Of a stretch of 64,000 nucleotides of DNA, positions 1 to 11,528 are shown piece after piece. Numbering within the stretch: position 1 is the first letter of the stretch; each line of letters starts with the position of its first letter. Origin of the DNA: Lumbricus rubellus. Lineage: Eukaryota; Annelida; Clitellata; Crassiclitellata; Lumbricidae. The stretch covers positions 19,912,899 to 19,976,898 of the forward strand of contig OX243822.1 of assembly GCA_945859605.1 (NCBI GenBank). Reading direction: 5' to 3'. The notes below the pieces were generated by a model. That model was not told the origin of the DNA. It searched no databases and saw only the letters and a list, made by a program, of their open reading frames with translations. A program made the position numbers and the translations under genes.

Positions 1-224
1 TAACACTGTAGACCCTTAGTAGAATCTGGATAAACTGTACTTCGGCGAATGTAATTATTTCATTGACAAAATGCTTCAGGCCTATTTTCTAGTGAATTGA
101 TTTTGTTATAAAGATACAATACTCTTTTTAAACAAAAGTTGAGAAACACTGAAGTGATTCTCTAAACCACTCATTGAATGAAGTAGCCTATCGAAAAACC
201 CTACCGCAGGAATATCAGTAATTA

Positions 225-441
225 AGCGCCGTGCCTTTTCTGTCGTTGGCCCTGCAACCTGGAATGGGCTTCCTGTGGAACTACGTCTAATGTACCACTA
301 GAGCATTTGAGACTACGTTCTACTCTGCTCTAAAGACTGTTCTCTTTAGCCGTGGTTGGGTCGGGAGCTCTTCTGAATAGCTAGGCCTACTATTGTAGAA
401 GCGCTATATAAATGTCTGAAATAAATGAATGAATGAATGAA
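225..441 (+). pseudogene. 3' end of an L2/CR1-like LINE (reverse transcriptase C-terminus plus tail)
   Basis: Conceptual translation gives the C-terminal signature RRAFSVVGP-TWNGLP of the LINE reverse transcriptase that is better preserved at 16.86-18.03 kb, then stops. It is followed by the family tail (GTTGGGTCGGGAGCTC, then GCGCTATATAAATG) and an (AATG)n end. Short, with in-frame stops; a dead 5'-truncated insertion. Clade assignment to L2/CR1-like is from family resemblance only. Confidence 0.7.
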
Positions 442-796
442 TCAGAATTTCCGTAAAAGAAAGAGAAATTGAAAATGTTGAATAATAAAATTTGTGACTT
501 TGACAGTCCAACACTAGTACCGCTATCAGTAACTTCTTTTTCTACACCAATCATTGATTCTTTAATAGCAGAACCGTGCTCAGTTTCGCTAACAAATTCT
601 CATCGTCGCGGATAGTTCAGAGGTCAAAAATAGGCCAACCCAGGTCAAGTGATTAGAGCATGTAACATTTGCATAATATAAAATTCAATCAGTGTACCAA
701 TTTATAGATTGCATATAGCCTGCAATATTTTAATACAATGTGCTCTAACTGCGGCTGGCAGGCCAACAATGAAAGCAGCTTATTGAAATAAATGTA
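442..796. other. Intergenic, no gene seen
   Basis: AT-rich sequence with no coding signature or recognisable repeat; it separates the LINE tail from the small inverted-repeat element that begins at 797. Confidence 0.4.
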
Positions 797-1207
797 TGGG
801 GTTGGTTGCAACATGTTGCAACACCATCCCCGAAAAAAATGTTACAACCAACCCCGAAGCAATGCCTAGACAGTGTTATGGAACAAAATTTCGACGGCGC
901 TGATTATAAATAAAATGACTAAATACACATTCAAGCTTAATTACTTGTCCAACTAATAGAACGAAACCGAAAAATATTTCTTCAAATCATTCGGCTATAG
1001 AACGAGAAAACAAGAAACCGAAAAATTTACTTTCGATTGCCAAAAATTAATTTTTTTCGGTAGTCATTATCAATTGCCTGCTAAGAAATTAGAACACATT
1101 GGCCTAAAATGTATTGTTTACAAAATAGTTTGCTTAATTTTAAGTTGCTATTATGTAGCGCCGAAATATCGATGGTGTTGCAACCAACACCTGTTGCAAC
1201 CAGCCCC
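797..1207. mobile_element. Small inverted-repeat (MITE-like) element
   Basis: The left end GGGGTTGGTTGCAACATG and the right end, read on the other strand, GGGGCTGGTTGCAACAGG continue into a shared GTTGCAACACCATC. This gives imperfect terminal inverted repeats of about 35 bp around roughly 340 bp of non-coding sequence. I could not define a target-site duplication, so the superfamily is unassigned. Confidence 0.5.
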
Positions 1208-1392
1208 GGTCTCCCCTATACCGTAAATAGCACATCCTCGGTGGTCACCGAGGCGACTAATTTGTATGTCAGTATTATTGACAAGTCCATCTCGAGAATA
1301 TTATATGCGCTGTAGTACGCCTAGTACGGTGGTGTTAAATTTTGAAATGAAGGCATATCGTACTGCATTACCGTACACAAGAATTCCATTAA

Positions 1393-4300
1393 TTAGTGGA
1401 ATCTACGCGAAGATAATAATCTAATAAAGTCTTCTCGTTCAAATCGTTCCCATAATGGGTCATTATTCGAATCACGATTTTTGCTTCGTTTTGTGCTATG
1501 TTTTACAGGTATATCGATTGCAGTGTCAGCTGGACATAGGTCAAGGTACAATTCGTAGGACCCACCGTAACTGAAAGGGGTCAAAACCATTGTAATCTGT
1601 TCGTCTGTCTTACTCTCAAAATATATATTGCCATCACCTATGCATTTTACTACTTGTCTGAAAGAAGGCATGAAGTAACAAGGAAAAACGCTATGGCGAG
1701 AAAACTCCATAAAGCAAAACATGATCCTCTCGACCCAGAAGGCGAGTTGCTTTCGCGTAACCTTGTCTTCGACTGTTGTTTCATTTCCATTTCTGGCATT
1801 AAGAGCCTCCAAGCAAAACAGAAGACAAGTCTTCAATTGATAAGTAGTACCACGCTCAGAATAAAGTATCATCTTGCAAACCATATGCTGCCTTAAATAA
1901 TAGAGAACATTTTTTTATGACTCGACTTTCTAATGGTGCAAATGAAATTCTGGCAAATGTATCGGAAAATATGAAACGAGTACAGCGCCTAATGTAAGGC
2001 CGATGAAAAACAAACGTGCAACCATCTGTTTTCAAAGCTGGGTTTATAGCAACTGGCAGTGCGTCGTCTGGCCACCAATCATCCACGTGGACACAAGCAA
2101 CAATGTCAATTGATATGTCGACAAAAAGAAAGCCACCCTCACCATCCTCAACGGGATGAAGCATTCTCAGTCGTATGGCCGTGCACATGCCACTGTGATC
2201 AAAACCAGCACCATATATACTGAAGTATTTGTGCTCCATGTTCCAATCGAACTGATGTTCACATTGCCAGAGATCACTTAAGACTTCGTCTAACAGAATT
2301 TTGAATGTAGAATTTACTGCATCAGTCCACAAATAGTGATCTAAATTGAAGAAACAGGCAAACTGATCGTCACTCAGACCCTTTGTATCCTCATTCGTTT
2401 TCCTCCTTAACTGAAAGTATCCCTTCGGACCCAGTGGATATGGAAACGGATCACAAAGTTCACTGAATTTAATCAGTCTGAAGTTAAAGTCAAAGTCTGC
2501 TGACATGATAACTTTCGTTTCTTCCTCGGCGCTACCGACTGAAATCGGTTGGCACTCAAATCGCCAATCCTTTGCCTTTATGCCATTGGCCAAACGATCA
2601 ATGAAATGCTTCACTGGTGCATTGAGTTGAGTTAGACGTCTGTTGAGGCGAATAAACTTGTTTTCGGACCACATCCTCCAAACTGCTTTTTCTGTCAATT
2701 TTCGATGGCGAGGTGATCGCGAGTAGATTCGGATCGTTTCCACTTGTTTCCGTTTAGTTAATTCTGTCACATGATTAGCGCTGAGCACTTGCGCAATATC
2801 TACGGGCGAGTAAAGATGCTCGTTTGGCCTACCCTCTGCGCTGTCTTTGTTGATAGTCACCAAGTCTCGTAGAACTTTGAGATCCCTAGGTGTGTTTCCA
2901 AAGTTATCTTTCGCGTTTTCTTCAGCCCCGTACTGGACTAGTAACTCGTACGGTTCTTTTTTTTCTGCGTAATGCAAATGGGTTTTTCCGTAAATATCAG
3001 CTGCGTTAACTTTTGAACCAATGCCCAATAACATTTTAATTATATCGCTAGCTTTTTTCGCATCAGAATAAAATATTGATGTCCACGCCATGGCTGCATA
3101 ATGAAGTGGAGTTCTTCCCTTGATGTCTGTTGCAGTTGCTAACTCCCTGAAATTCTCCGGATTTAGTAAAATTCCTTTAATCATGAAATCGAATTGCTCC
3201 TCGTCCTGTTTTATTTTGTTTACCGACGTCAAATGTGAGAACAAGCAATAACAAAAGCGGGAGATCATAAGTCGATGAAGTGGGTTTCGACCTCTGTTGT
3301 CAACTCCTGTCACTTCTTGGATTGGCGTTTCTTGACAATTTCGAATCGCTCCCCGATTTTCAGGTGATTTCAAACTTGTCGAATTAATTTCCATAACTGA
3401 CTCCATTGCCAAATCAAGTGGCGTATATCCTCTGTAATCTTTGGCATTTACATTAGTTTCTTCATTATCTAACAACAATTTAATCGCTTCTAATCTAAAT
3501 CGAAGATTACTCAGAAACCGGCCAAAAACTATATGCGGATCCCCACTTTTTCTTCGCATATGATTTACCACATTTCTACTTGGAATAGCTTCCTCGATAA
3601 GACCAATGTGAGACTGTAGCCAATCAATTATTCGATGTGGATCTGTGATTTCTCCTCGTAATTGAGGTTGCTCCCCGCTGCTCGTCGAGAGAGAGCTAGA
3701 AGCGCCGTCAATGTTTTTCTTACGTTGATCTTTCCAAAAGAATTGCAGATCAAAGCAACTCGTCATTCGATTGTAGATAGCTGTGTGCAAAGCAGTAAAC
3801 CCGTAATAGTCACACACATTCACAGAAGCTTTATGGTCTAGCAGAAGACGTATAACTGACACACGATTCCTTTCTGCTGTTTTGATAAAAGAATTTGCTC
3901 CATATCTGTCTCTTGCATCAATGTCAAGCTCTCTTTCTGATTTGTGCATCAGAATTTCCATGTTATAACACCATTCATCAGTTGCAACGGCTTTCATCAA
4001 AGCAGTTTCACCATAGCGGTCTCTTGCGTCAAGGTCGAGCTTCATTCCTGATTGTTTCTCCCAGTTAAAAAGAATTTGAATGGCATCACAACTGCCTATC
4101 TTGGAAGCAATCATCAAAGGTGTTTCCAAATTGAAATTTTTTGTGTTAAAATCTGCGCCGTTCTCTAATAACGATTGTATGAAGTAGAGCATATGAATGC
4201 TTTCATCAGGCACATCATGAAAACGGCCTATATCAGTTATCACAGCGTGAATGGGAGTATTCCCCATCCAGTTCTGGTAGTTTACATTGAATTTACTCGA

Positions 4301-5815
4301 ACTGATCAGAGCTTGTGCAATTTCGTTTCTGTGTTCATAAAACATCTCGTATTTTTCAGCATCACTTTGATCTGTAATGGTTTCACTGTTATTTCTGCAT
4401 TCTGTGACCATGTCGTTGATCTTCGACTGTCTCAAGTAACGGAAGACTTGTGTAAGATGTCCCTCTGAGTACGTATCTTTGTCAGCATTGAGCAACAGCT
4501 TAACCATTTTTGGTTGGACCGATTTAACCGCTATGCCGAAAGCAGTATATCCATGTGTGTTTTTCCATTTCTCCAGAGGCTTGTTTTTTTCTGACAAAAC
4601 TAATCCAGCTGAAAAGTGTCGGTCGCCGTACCCGTAACGCAAAAGCTGAATTGGCATGATGCCGCTGGTTTCTTGAAGTTTATGTCCGCAATTTATCAAG
4701 TTTTCATTTATCCTTGAGCTGTGTTTCAAAATAACCTCAACGACTTCAGTGTAACCTCGTTTCACGGCAATGTGTAATGGTGTCTCTTTGTTACGTGTCA
4801 ACACGAAATCACAAACACCGCGACTCAATAGTAAATCCGTTACATCTGCATGACCAATCTTAGCTGCAAGGTAAAATGGTGTTTCTTCAGATTGTGTCAT
4901 TACATCTACCGTAGCGTGGTTATCCAGTAAAATTTCAACAGCGAATGTATGACCATTTTGACAGGCTAAATGAAGTGCAGTCATTTTGTCGTTGTCACAC
5001 TCATTAACATTTGCCTCACAACGTATCAAATTCTCCACAATGTCTGCATGTCCATTCTTAGCTGCGAGATGAAGCGGTGTTGCACGACTTCTGCATACTG
5101 CATTGACATCTGCCATGCTGTTTAACAATGATTGAACTATTGCTATGTGTCCGTTTTCAGCCGCCAGATGAAGCGAAGTCTGACCTAATTTGTTTCTGGT
5201 GTTAACACCATCGCCCTTGCTCAATGGAAAATTGACAACGTCAACGCGTCTATATATAGTCACTTTGTGTGAAGGAGTGCTGTGTTTTGTGCCCAGTACG
5301 TCTACAGCAGCGTGGTTACCCAGTAAAATCCCAACAACGAAAACATGACCATCTCGGCAGGCTAAATGAAGTGCAGTCATTTTCTCGTTGTCGCACGCAT
5401 GAACATTTGCCCCATAACGTATCAAATTCTCCACAATGTCTGCGTGTCCACTCTTGGCTGCAAGGTGAAGCGGTGTTGCTTGACTTCTGCATACTGCATT
5501 GACATCTGCCATGCTGCTTAACAATAATTGAACTAATGTTAAATGTCCATTCTCAGCCGACATATGAAGCGAAGTCTGACCTAATGCGTTTCTGGCGTTG
5601 ACATCATCGCCCTTGCTTAGGGGAAGATCAACAAGGTCAACGCGACTATATATAGTCACTTTGTGTGAAGGAGTATTGTGTTTTGTGTACAGTAGGCCTA
5701 CATCACCAGTCGTTGGCGACATCAGTAGATTTCTAACAGCCTCCATATCGCCACGTGCAGCTGCAATGTGAAGCCTACCAAGGCCTTGCTCTTTATCCTT
5801 CTCAGCATCCTCCAT
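1393..5815 (-). CDS. Ankyrin-repeat / Mab-21 (cGAS-like) nucleotidyltransferase, copy 1, frameshifted near the 3' end
   Basis: The main frame (5815 down to 1856, 1319 residues) carries about 15 ankyrin repeats, including degenerate ones, from residue ~13 to ~990. A Mab-21-type nucleotidyltransferase follows: VGSAEEETK near residue 1094, the D-F-D pair at D1107/D1109, and a third Asp at D1237 in SIDIVACV followed by DDWWP. The remaining Mab-21 C-lobe (YQLKTCLLF, CYFMPSF) lies in another frame at 1393-1884. The intact paralogs read GCATATATGG where this copy reads GCATATGG (near 1883-1887), a 2-bp loss that causes the frameshift. Family knowledge: Mab-21/cGAS-like enzymes make cyclic dinucleotide signals after sensing nucleic acids. 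Here the truncated product would keep the catalytic residues but lose the C-lobe, so it is either a pseudogene or a sequence error. The ATG at 5815 may not be the true start: an in-frame block upstream is conserved with copy 3. Confidence 0.85.
4892..5683 (-). repeat. 396-bp in-frame internal duplication of an ankyrin module
   Basis: Two successive blocks of about 132 codons start at similar peptides (TKHNTPSHKVTIYSRVD and TKHSTPSHKVTIYRRVD). They run through the same order of ankyrin repeats ending HAAVDV and HATVDV. The DNA landmark CACTTTGTGTGAAGGAGT recurs at about 5261 and 5657, exactly 396 bp apart. Copy 3 has a single version of this block. Confidence 0.8.
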
Positions 5816-6014
5816 ACTGTCAGGTTCAGAATCAGAGCTCAGGTCAGTTTCAAATTATGAACTTGCGTTCTAAAATGTCTGGCATGACTGATGCTTATTA
5901 GTTTCGAATCTATGCTATTCACCCGATCCAACGTCTTCCGTCTCAGTTTCTGTGTGCAGCTAAACATCCGTCCTCATTTGCATTTTGATGTGTCCCTGGA
6001 TGCTACACGAATAG

Positions 6015-6690
6015 GCCTACCGCCAGATGAGCCAAATTATGACCTAATGCATTTATAGAGAGAGCACTTGCGTTCTTGCTTAGCAAAAGAATGGTGATGT
6101 CAACGTGACCATTTAAAAGCGCACCATGCAAGATAGTGTTATAAACAATTCGTGTCTAATACATTGACATTAGCTTGCGACATCAGGAACCTCTAACAAT
6201 CTCCGCTTGACAACGTTTTGCTACAAGGCAAAGCCGACTAAGGCCTTGACCTTCATCTGTATCACAGGAGTTCTGAACACCATCCATCTTATCAGCGTCA
6301 ATTTGCATTTACTTTTCAGAGCGTCAATTCGGCCTAATTCTTCCATTCATCCATTTATGAAGTCATTGAAGTGTGTAAGCGAAGATACTAATTCTGTAGT
6401 GACGAACTCCTGAAAATACGTATTGTATCTGTAAATTTTTAAGTGCCCCTCAAAGTGCACACCAATCAGAGGCGCTCCCAGTGTATTTTAATGGTGACTT
6501 GCTCCGTGTCTTGTAAAGTCATATCCTGTAGCCTATATACACTCATCACCAGATTAAAGTCCTTCACCTCTGTTTCGCGGGGTTGTGATCACAGCTGACC
6601 GTGCTTTCTCCAGACTCATCATGCCGCTTTGTCGCAGATGCTTTACTTATTAACGATTCAGTTTGTCATAGCTAAGTATTCTTGCTGATC
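6015..6690 (-). pseudogene. Relic of a fourth ankyrin/Mab-21 gene (5' part only)
   Basis: On the minus strand broken frames still read QGLSRLCLVAKRC, then LHGALLNGHVDITILLLSK and INALGHNLAHLA. These match the first ankyrin repeats of the three large genes, but stops interrupt them. About 6240-6330 matches the region around the start of copy 2. At 6540-6690 the text GCTGACCGTGCTTTCTCC is also found upstream of copy 2 at about 15294. So this is a truncated duplicate with its upstream flank; nothing downstream of the first repeats remains. Confidence 0.65.
6435..6495 (-). mobile_element. LINE tail fragment
   Basis: The sequence CAATCAGAGGCGCTCCCAGT, with AAGTGCCCCTC before it, matches the 3' tail at 39.41-39.46 kb downstream of a reverse-transcriptase remnant. 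Only the tail is left here. Confidence 0.5.
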
Positions 6691-6699
6691 AATATCTGC

Positions 6700-7650
6700 A
6701 AACAGAGTAAACGAAAATGATATAGCAGATGATCTATTTATCACAGATCGAACTGGTTCATGGCTTGACGGATATCATGGCACTGCGTTATATGTCTTTC
6801 TTATACATGATGCAACATTATCCGACAAGAGCCTTTTGAGGGTACCTATCTATAACGAAGCTTTAACTGTTTGAAAATGTGACATCTGCAACTCACGAGT
6901 TAAAATAATGTATCGTTCTATCTAGCAGTTTTTAAACGAAATTTCTTCGCACTACAGAAACTATTCATATAAAATATTATAAAAACGTGAAACTGTAAAA
7001 ATTAAAAAGCGCTATGAAAAATATCTACGCAATGCACGCTTTGCATTTTTCAAGCTCTTGCTACAAACTTCGGTAGCCGTGACCATTGTGTTTTCCCCCT
7101 CCTGTAAAAATTTCCGCGGGCGCCCATGGTTGGCACTAATCATCGACGCACAGTACTGCTGTCGTTACATCGTCAAGCTATTAGAGGCAACATCCTGTTC
7201 TACATAATCTATGTAAAACAGACATCCAGGACTGTCGGGAAAATCGATCCGAATAATAATTATTATTATCCGCAGTCTGACAGATGACCTTTCTCATGCT
7301 CTGTTTGATGACAAGCGACATGAAACGCAAATACAGGCCTATTCAGGGCCGATTAAGAAATGTGGTAATTTTCTGCGGAAAAATTTTCGAGCAAAAATTT
7401 CAAAAAATTTCGGGGAAATCATGCCATTTCATCCGCCAAAAAAGTTGATGACCTTTTTTTTAGTCATCTGGCGAAATTTTCGGAAAAATAGTCGTTTGGT
7501 CGAAAATTGCTCGAAATTTTTTTCCCACTTTTGTGGGGCCCCCTAAAGTGTGGGGGCCCTGTTCGGCCGAACATGTTGAACATGCCTTAATCCGGCCCTG
7601 GGCCTATTATAATTATTGTTGTGTCAACTTTAAGGGTTGACGAAACTAAG
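6700..7650. other. Intergenic with a hAT-like end fragment
   Basis: No gene seen. Around 7090-7131 the text CCGCGGGCGCCCATGG, preceded by a CCCCCTCC...AAAATTT run, closely resembles the right end of the hAT-like element at 61.98-62.02 kb. At about 7370-7560 there is a self-similar AAATTTTCG-rich stretch of unknown origin. Confidence 0.4.
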
Positions 7651-8279
7651 CGCTCAGTTACATCCTGGAGCAATCGTGCAGCGAAAGTTTTAAGGACTGT
7701 ATTTGAATGGCTGCATTTAAACATAAACAATTATTATGGCAAATGAAAAGGGAAACATCACATGATGTTATTGAAATAATTTTATCAACTTCAGTTCTCA
7801 GTCTGCAAGTCATCATCTGATTTCAGTTTAATGCTGGTTACAGAGGGTAGAGGCATAACCGACAAGTGACGGATAGAGCATGGGGTGTGCTAATCAGTTG
7901 AATTTCAAGTAACTTGTTTCATGTTTTCCCGAGGAATACTTTCCGAAAAACAGAAACGATCGAAATTGGCGTGGGGCATTTGTCTCCTCTGAAACACTAT
8001 CTTCTACGCCCATGCTTATTAATAATAATTATTAAGAACTTTATTATTTTTTATTTATTTATTGCTCCGAGGTATTTAGGATCCCTCATGGACCTTTCTC
8101 TTAACTAGGCTACTGTTATAAAACCAGTCCGGAATTGTCAGGCCTCGTCTTCAGGGTTTGATGAGAAAGTTCGTTTAAAAGCCACCAAGTTATAGATAAC
8201 ACTGAATGTTGACAGACAGGCGCTGGAAAAGAAAAGTTGCCGCGCGTCTGTCACCAGTATTAGACGAAATGCGTATTAA

Positions 8280-8283
8280 TAAA

Positions 8284-8316
<33 letters not shown>

Positions 8317-8400
8317 TATTATTATTATTATTATTATTAGGCCTATTATTATAATCATCATCATCATCATCAAAATCATCATCATCAATAATTATTGTTG
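8280..8400. repeat. Palindromic (AAT)n/(ATT)n microsatellite, then (ATC)n
   Basis: A run of AAT units switches at its centre to ATT units, forming a near-perfect inverted repeat of about 50-60 bp. An interrupted CATCAT run follows. Confidence 0.85.
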
Positions 8401-8701
8401 GCGTTTGACATCATGCTATAATGACAAACGCAAAAAACGTGAATGCTAGTGCTGTGACAAATTTAATCGTGCAGCGTAGGCCTAAGTCTGACTGATTGCA
8501 TTTACATTGTAAATGGCTGCTTTAAACATAACAAATGTGTCAAATAAAAGTTTAAAATCGACCGATATTTTAAAGAATTCAGCTCAGTTCTGAGTTACCA
8601 AATCGACATCGGTTGAACTTGAACGTTCAATTGGTTTAATTAAGGGTATTTTCGACATGTGGCGGATTCAGAACGTAGGCCTAGGCACCATGGCCTAGGA
8701 T

Positions 8702-8928
8702 TTGTTTGTTTGTATTGTTTGTATGTGCACTTGTTATAGCGCCCCTTCAAGCTCTCTCTACTCAGAGGCGCTCCCGTTGCAGAGCGGACACTGCATAGGA
8801 GTTTCACGCCGAAGCGCTGAGCAACTGTAAGTGAAAGACTTGCCCAAGGTCCTTACGCGGGGAGGTGGATTTGAACCTCGGACCTTCCGGCTCCAAGGCA
8901 ACGACGCCACCACTAGACCACCGCGCCC
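8702..8928 (-). mobile_element. tRNA-derived SINE, copy A (CORE-like centre, LINE-like tail)
   Basis: Read on the minus strand, it starts GGGCGCGGTGGTCTAGTGG (A-box-like) and has a B-box-like GGTTCAAATCC. The centre contains CCTTGGGCAAGT and the tail contains GGGAGCGCCTCTGAGTAG then GGGGCGCTATAACAAGTG, ending in an ATACAAACA-type tail. CTAGGAT flanks it at 8695-8701 and 8929-8935 and is a good target-site duplication. The tail matches the LINE tail at 17.96-18.00 kb, so that LINE family probably mobilised it. Confidence 0.8.
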
Positions 8929-8935
8929 CTAGGAT

Positions 8936-11528
8936 ATACTAGGCTACAAAATGCCAACGCAGTGACGCACGAGTTGATAATCATACATAACTGATAATGT
9001 GCAATTTTTTAAAAATAAAATGATGTAATGGTGCCAGCATGATCAGCTAACTAAAAATGCATCCATGTTTCTGAGAAACAGAACCCGAAGATTCCTTGTC
9101 TAATTTAACTACAAACGTTTGGTCGTTTCTCGAGGGAGAACACGTGTCCGGAAACAGAAACGTCCGAAACTGGAAGTCGTTCATCCCCTCTGAAACCCGC
9201 CTCCTGCACTTTGGCTTAATATGATGACAAACGAAAACAAACGCGAATGTTATTGCTGGGTCAAATTTAATCGTACAGCGTAGGCCTAGGCCTATAACCT
9301 GAGAGATTGTACTTAATTTGTAAATTGCTGCATTTAAACTTAAAAATTATGGCAAATGTACAGGTTAAAATCTTAAGAAATGTTTTAAGATTTCAACTTC
9401 AGTTATCAGTTATCAGATCGGCATCAGTTGAGTGCTGATTTAAGGCATATCGGACGAGAGACGGGTTCGGAGTGTAGGCCTACTACATGTACAAAGTCGC
9501 AGATAGGCCAAATGTCAACGGAGTGAAATAGACCTAAGCGTTGACTTGCAAAACCAGATAGGCCTAAGTGCAATTTTTCATAAATTGGCCACATTGTAGG
9601 CCTACCAGCATGATAAGCTAACTAAAATGCATCTATGACAGTGTTTTTGAAATGCAGAACCAGCCAATCATTGCGTATAAATTATCATTCTATGGCAAAC
9701 CTTGGCTAGTAGGCTAATGCAAAAATCTGTCAATTAAAGTACGTAGACTATTTCGTGTCAGACGGACAGAGGCCTCAAACTCAAATATTGCTCAGAGGTC
9801 CAAAGGAAAGGCCGTATTTGAGTAACAAAATAAACTTATTTTGCGTAGGCCTACGACGCACCCTGTATATTTTAAAAAGCTGTAATTATTATAATTATAA
9901 AAAGCCTACAATGATTTTAGTGATTTCAGTCAATTTATTTGGTCACACAACCGGCCTGTGGTCTTACGTTTCAATAGCAGGCCAATTAAGTCGAGCACTT
10001 CTTCAATTATGTTAAAGCTGCTACCTGCATCTTTCGTGGATCCTAAAGTTTGCGCAATAGACCGTATGAGGTGTTTGATGTACATGTATCTGTACTTCGA
10101 TCTGCTTCGTCGTGATTTTGCTTCAATTGTTCTAACTGAAGAGCTGGAATTGCAGCTTCTGAATATCTATCTCAGCTTGTCTTCTTCTTTCTGCCTTTCC
10201 CGCTCTTTCTTTTACTCTTATCTCAGTTCGTTCTAGTATTGTCTCTTTGTTCCTCTTTTCTTGTCTCCATTTCCCCCTTTCTGTGTCCGTTGATCCTCCC
10301 TCATCATTAAAAATTGCATCAACGCCTCCATAGACATTGTGGCCTGTGGTTTTTCTACTGGCATCTATGCAGCACCACCAACCGCACCTTTTTCTTCAAC
10401 TTCCTCTTTAGACGAAACCTCTGCTTGAGCTCTCATTAAATTTTCTCTAGACAGCTCTCAGCGTACATCCCTCCTTCTACCACTCTGTCCCTCTCTCTGC
10501 CTCTCTGTCTTTCTCTCTGTATCTGTCTATCTCGCTATTTAGACGCACGGTCTACCAGCAACACCTTTCCCGCTACTCGGCCACCTGACTAAAGTTACCT
10601 GTACGCGGTCTCATCCAGCGCTTTTGCATACTAATTAGCTTACCAATAAGTGCAATGCAAAATTAGCTTACAATAATATTTACGAATATTTATGAAATGT
10701 TGGGGAATACGAGCATCTGCATCGCCCTCCACAAACTTTGAGGGGGTTCCCATGCAGCCCCAAGTGTCCGCCCATGAATGCTACCACACTAACAAAGCCA
10801 ATAATGTTCTATACGCGCAATACAGACAGAGCAAATAATTAATTTATAGGCCTAACTTCAATAATTCCAAGGCAAGCGCAATGAAAAGCAATACAAACAA
10901 GGTTCCAAATGCACAACGTTGACAAAACATTTTATTTTCTTAACGCTTGGTAGGCCTACAAACAAAAACACATAATGTTCAAAATTCAAAATACAAACAG
11001 CGCAGATAGTATCCTAAGCGAACAATTCGAACAAAGCAAAATTAGTTTCCAAAGAAACAGTGCTGACAAAGCATATCCAAACGAATCATTTACATGTAGG
11101 CCCTATTTTCTGAACCCATGCGACACCTTAAACACGGGGTGTATGGTAGGCCTATAATTTGGTATGCGAGAGACAACAATGCTCGGTTTTTATTGTGGAA
11201 AAATAATACGGATGCGAATCGTCACCGGTACGATATATAAGGTGAGAACTTCGACCACTCCTCTCGAGTTTTCAGCACCATATCATGTTCTGTTACAGTA
11301 GACCGTGATATGGTTGCAAAAATCTACAATTTTGAGAGAAGGGCGTGTCAAAAGAAGGTGCATTGCTTTACGCTAGGGTTCAGTGAACTTCAGTGAGAAC
11401 AATGCGAATTACATGTAAGTCAGCGCTTTAAATTCCTCCATTTAATTCTTCCCGATCAAATGGCTCTCATATTGTGTCATTATTTGGTATAATATTATGA
11501 GTTCCTCTGTCGCTGAGGCGCTGACCAA
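8936..11528. other. Intergenic, no gene seen
   Basis: Contains the third copy of the ~800-bp repeat, a pyrimidine-rich stretch at about 10180-10540 with many TCTCTG/TCTTTC words, and a GGGGTTCCCATG...GCCCATG fragment near 10740-10780 resembling hAT-like ends. Short open frames here lack coding signatures. Confidence 0.4.

Larger units (their letters stand above)
7660..9490. repeat. Degenerate tandem repeat, about 800-bp period, three copies
   Basis: Similar blocks recur near 7675, 8470 and 9272. Each starts with a GTGCAGCG/GTACAGCG motif, then GGCTGC(A)TTTAAAC and a GGCAAATG-like stretch, then TCAGTTCTCAGT or a variant. Other shared words (GAAACAGAAACG, CCTCTGAAAC) recur at 7945 and 9155. 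Later insertions, a microsatellite at 8.28 kb and a SINE at 8.70 kb, contribute to the spacing. No coding potential. Confidence 0.5.

Noticed and set aside
8281..8400. CRISPR-like array
   Set aside because: Simple microsatellite without spacers, in a clearly eukaryotic context.
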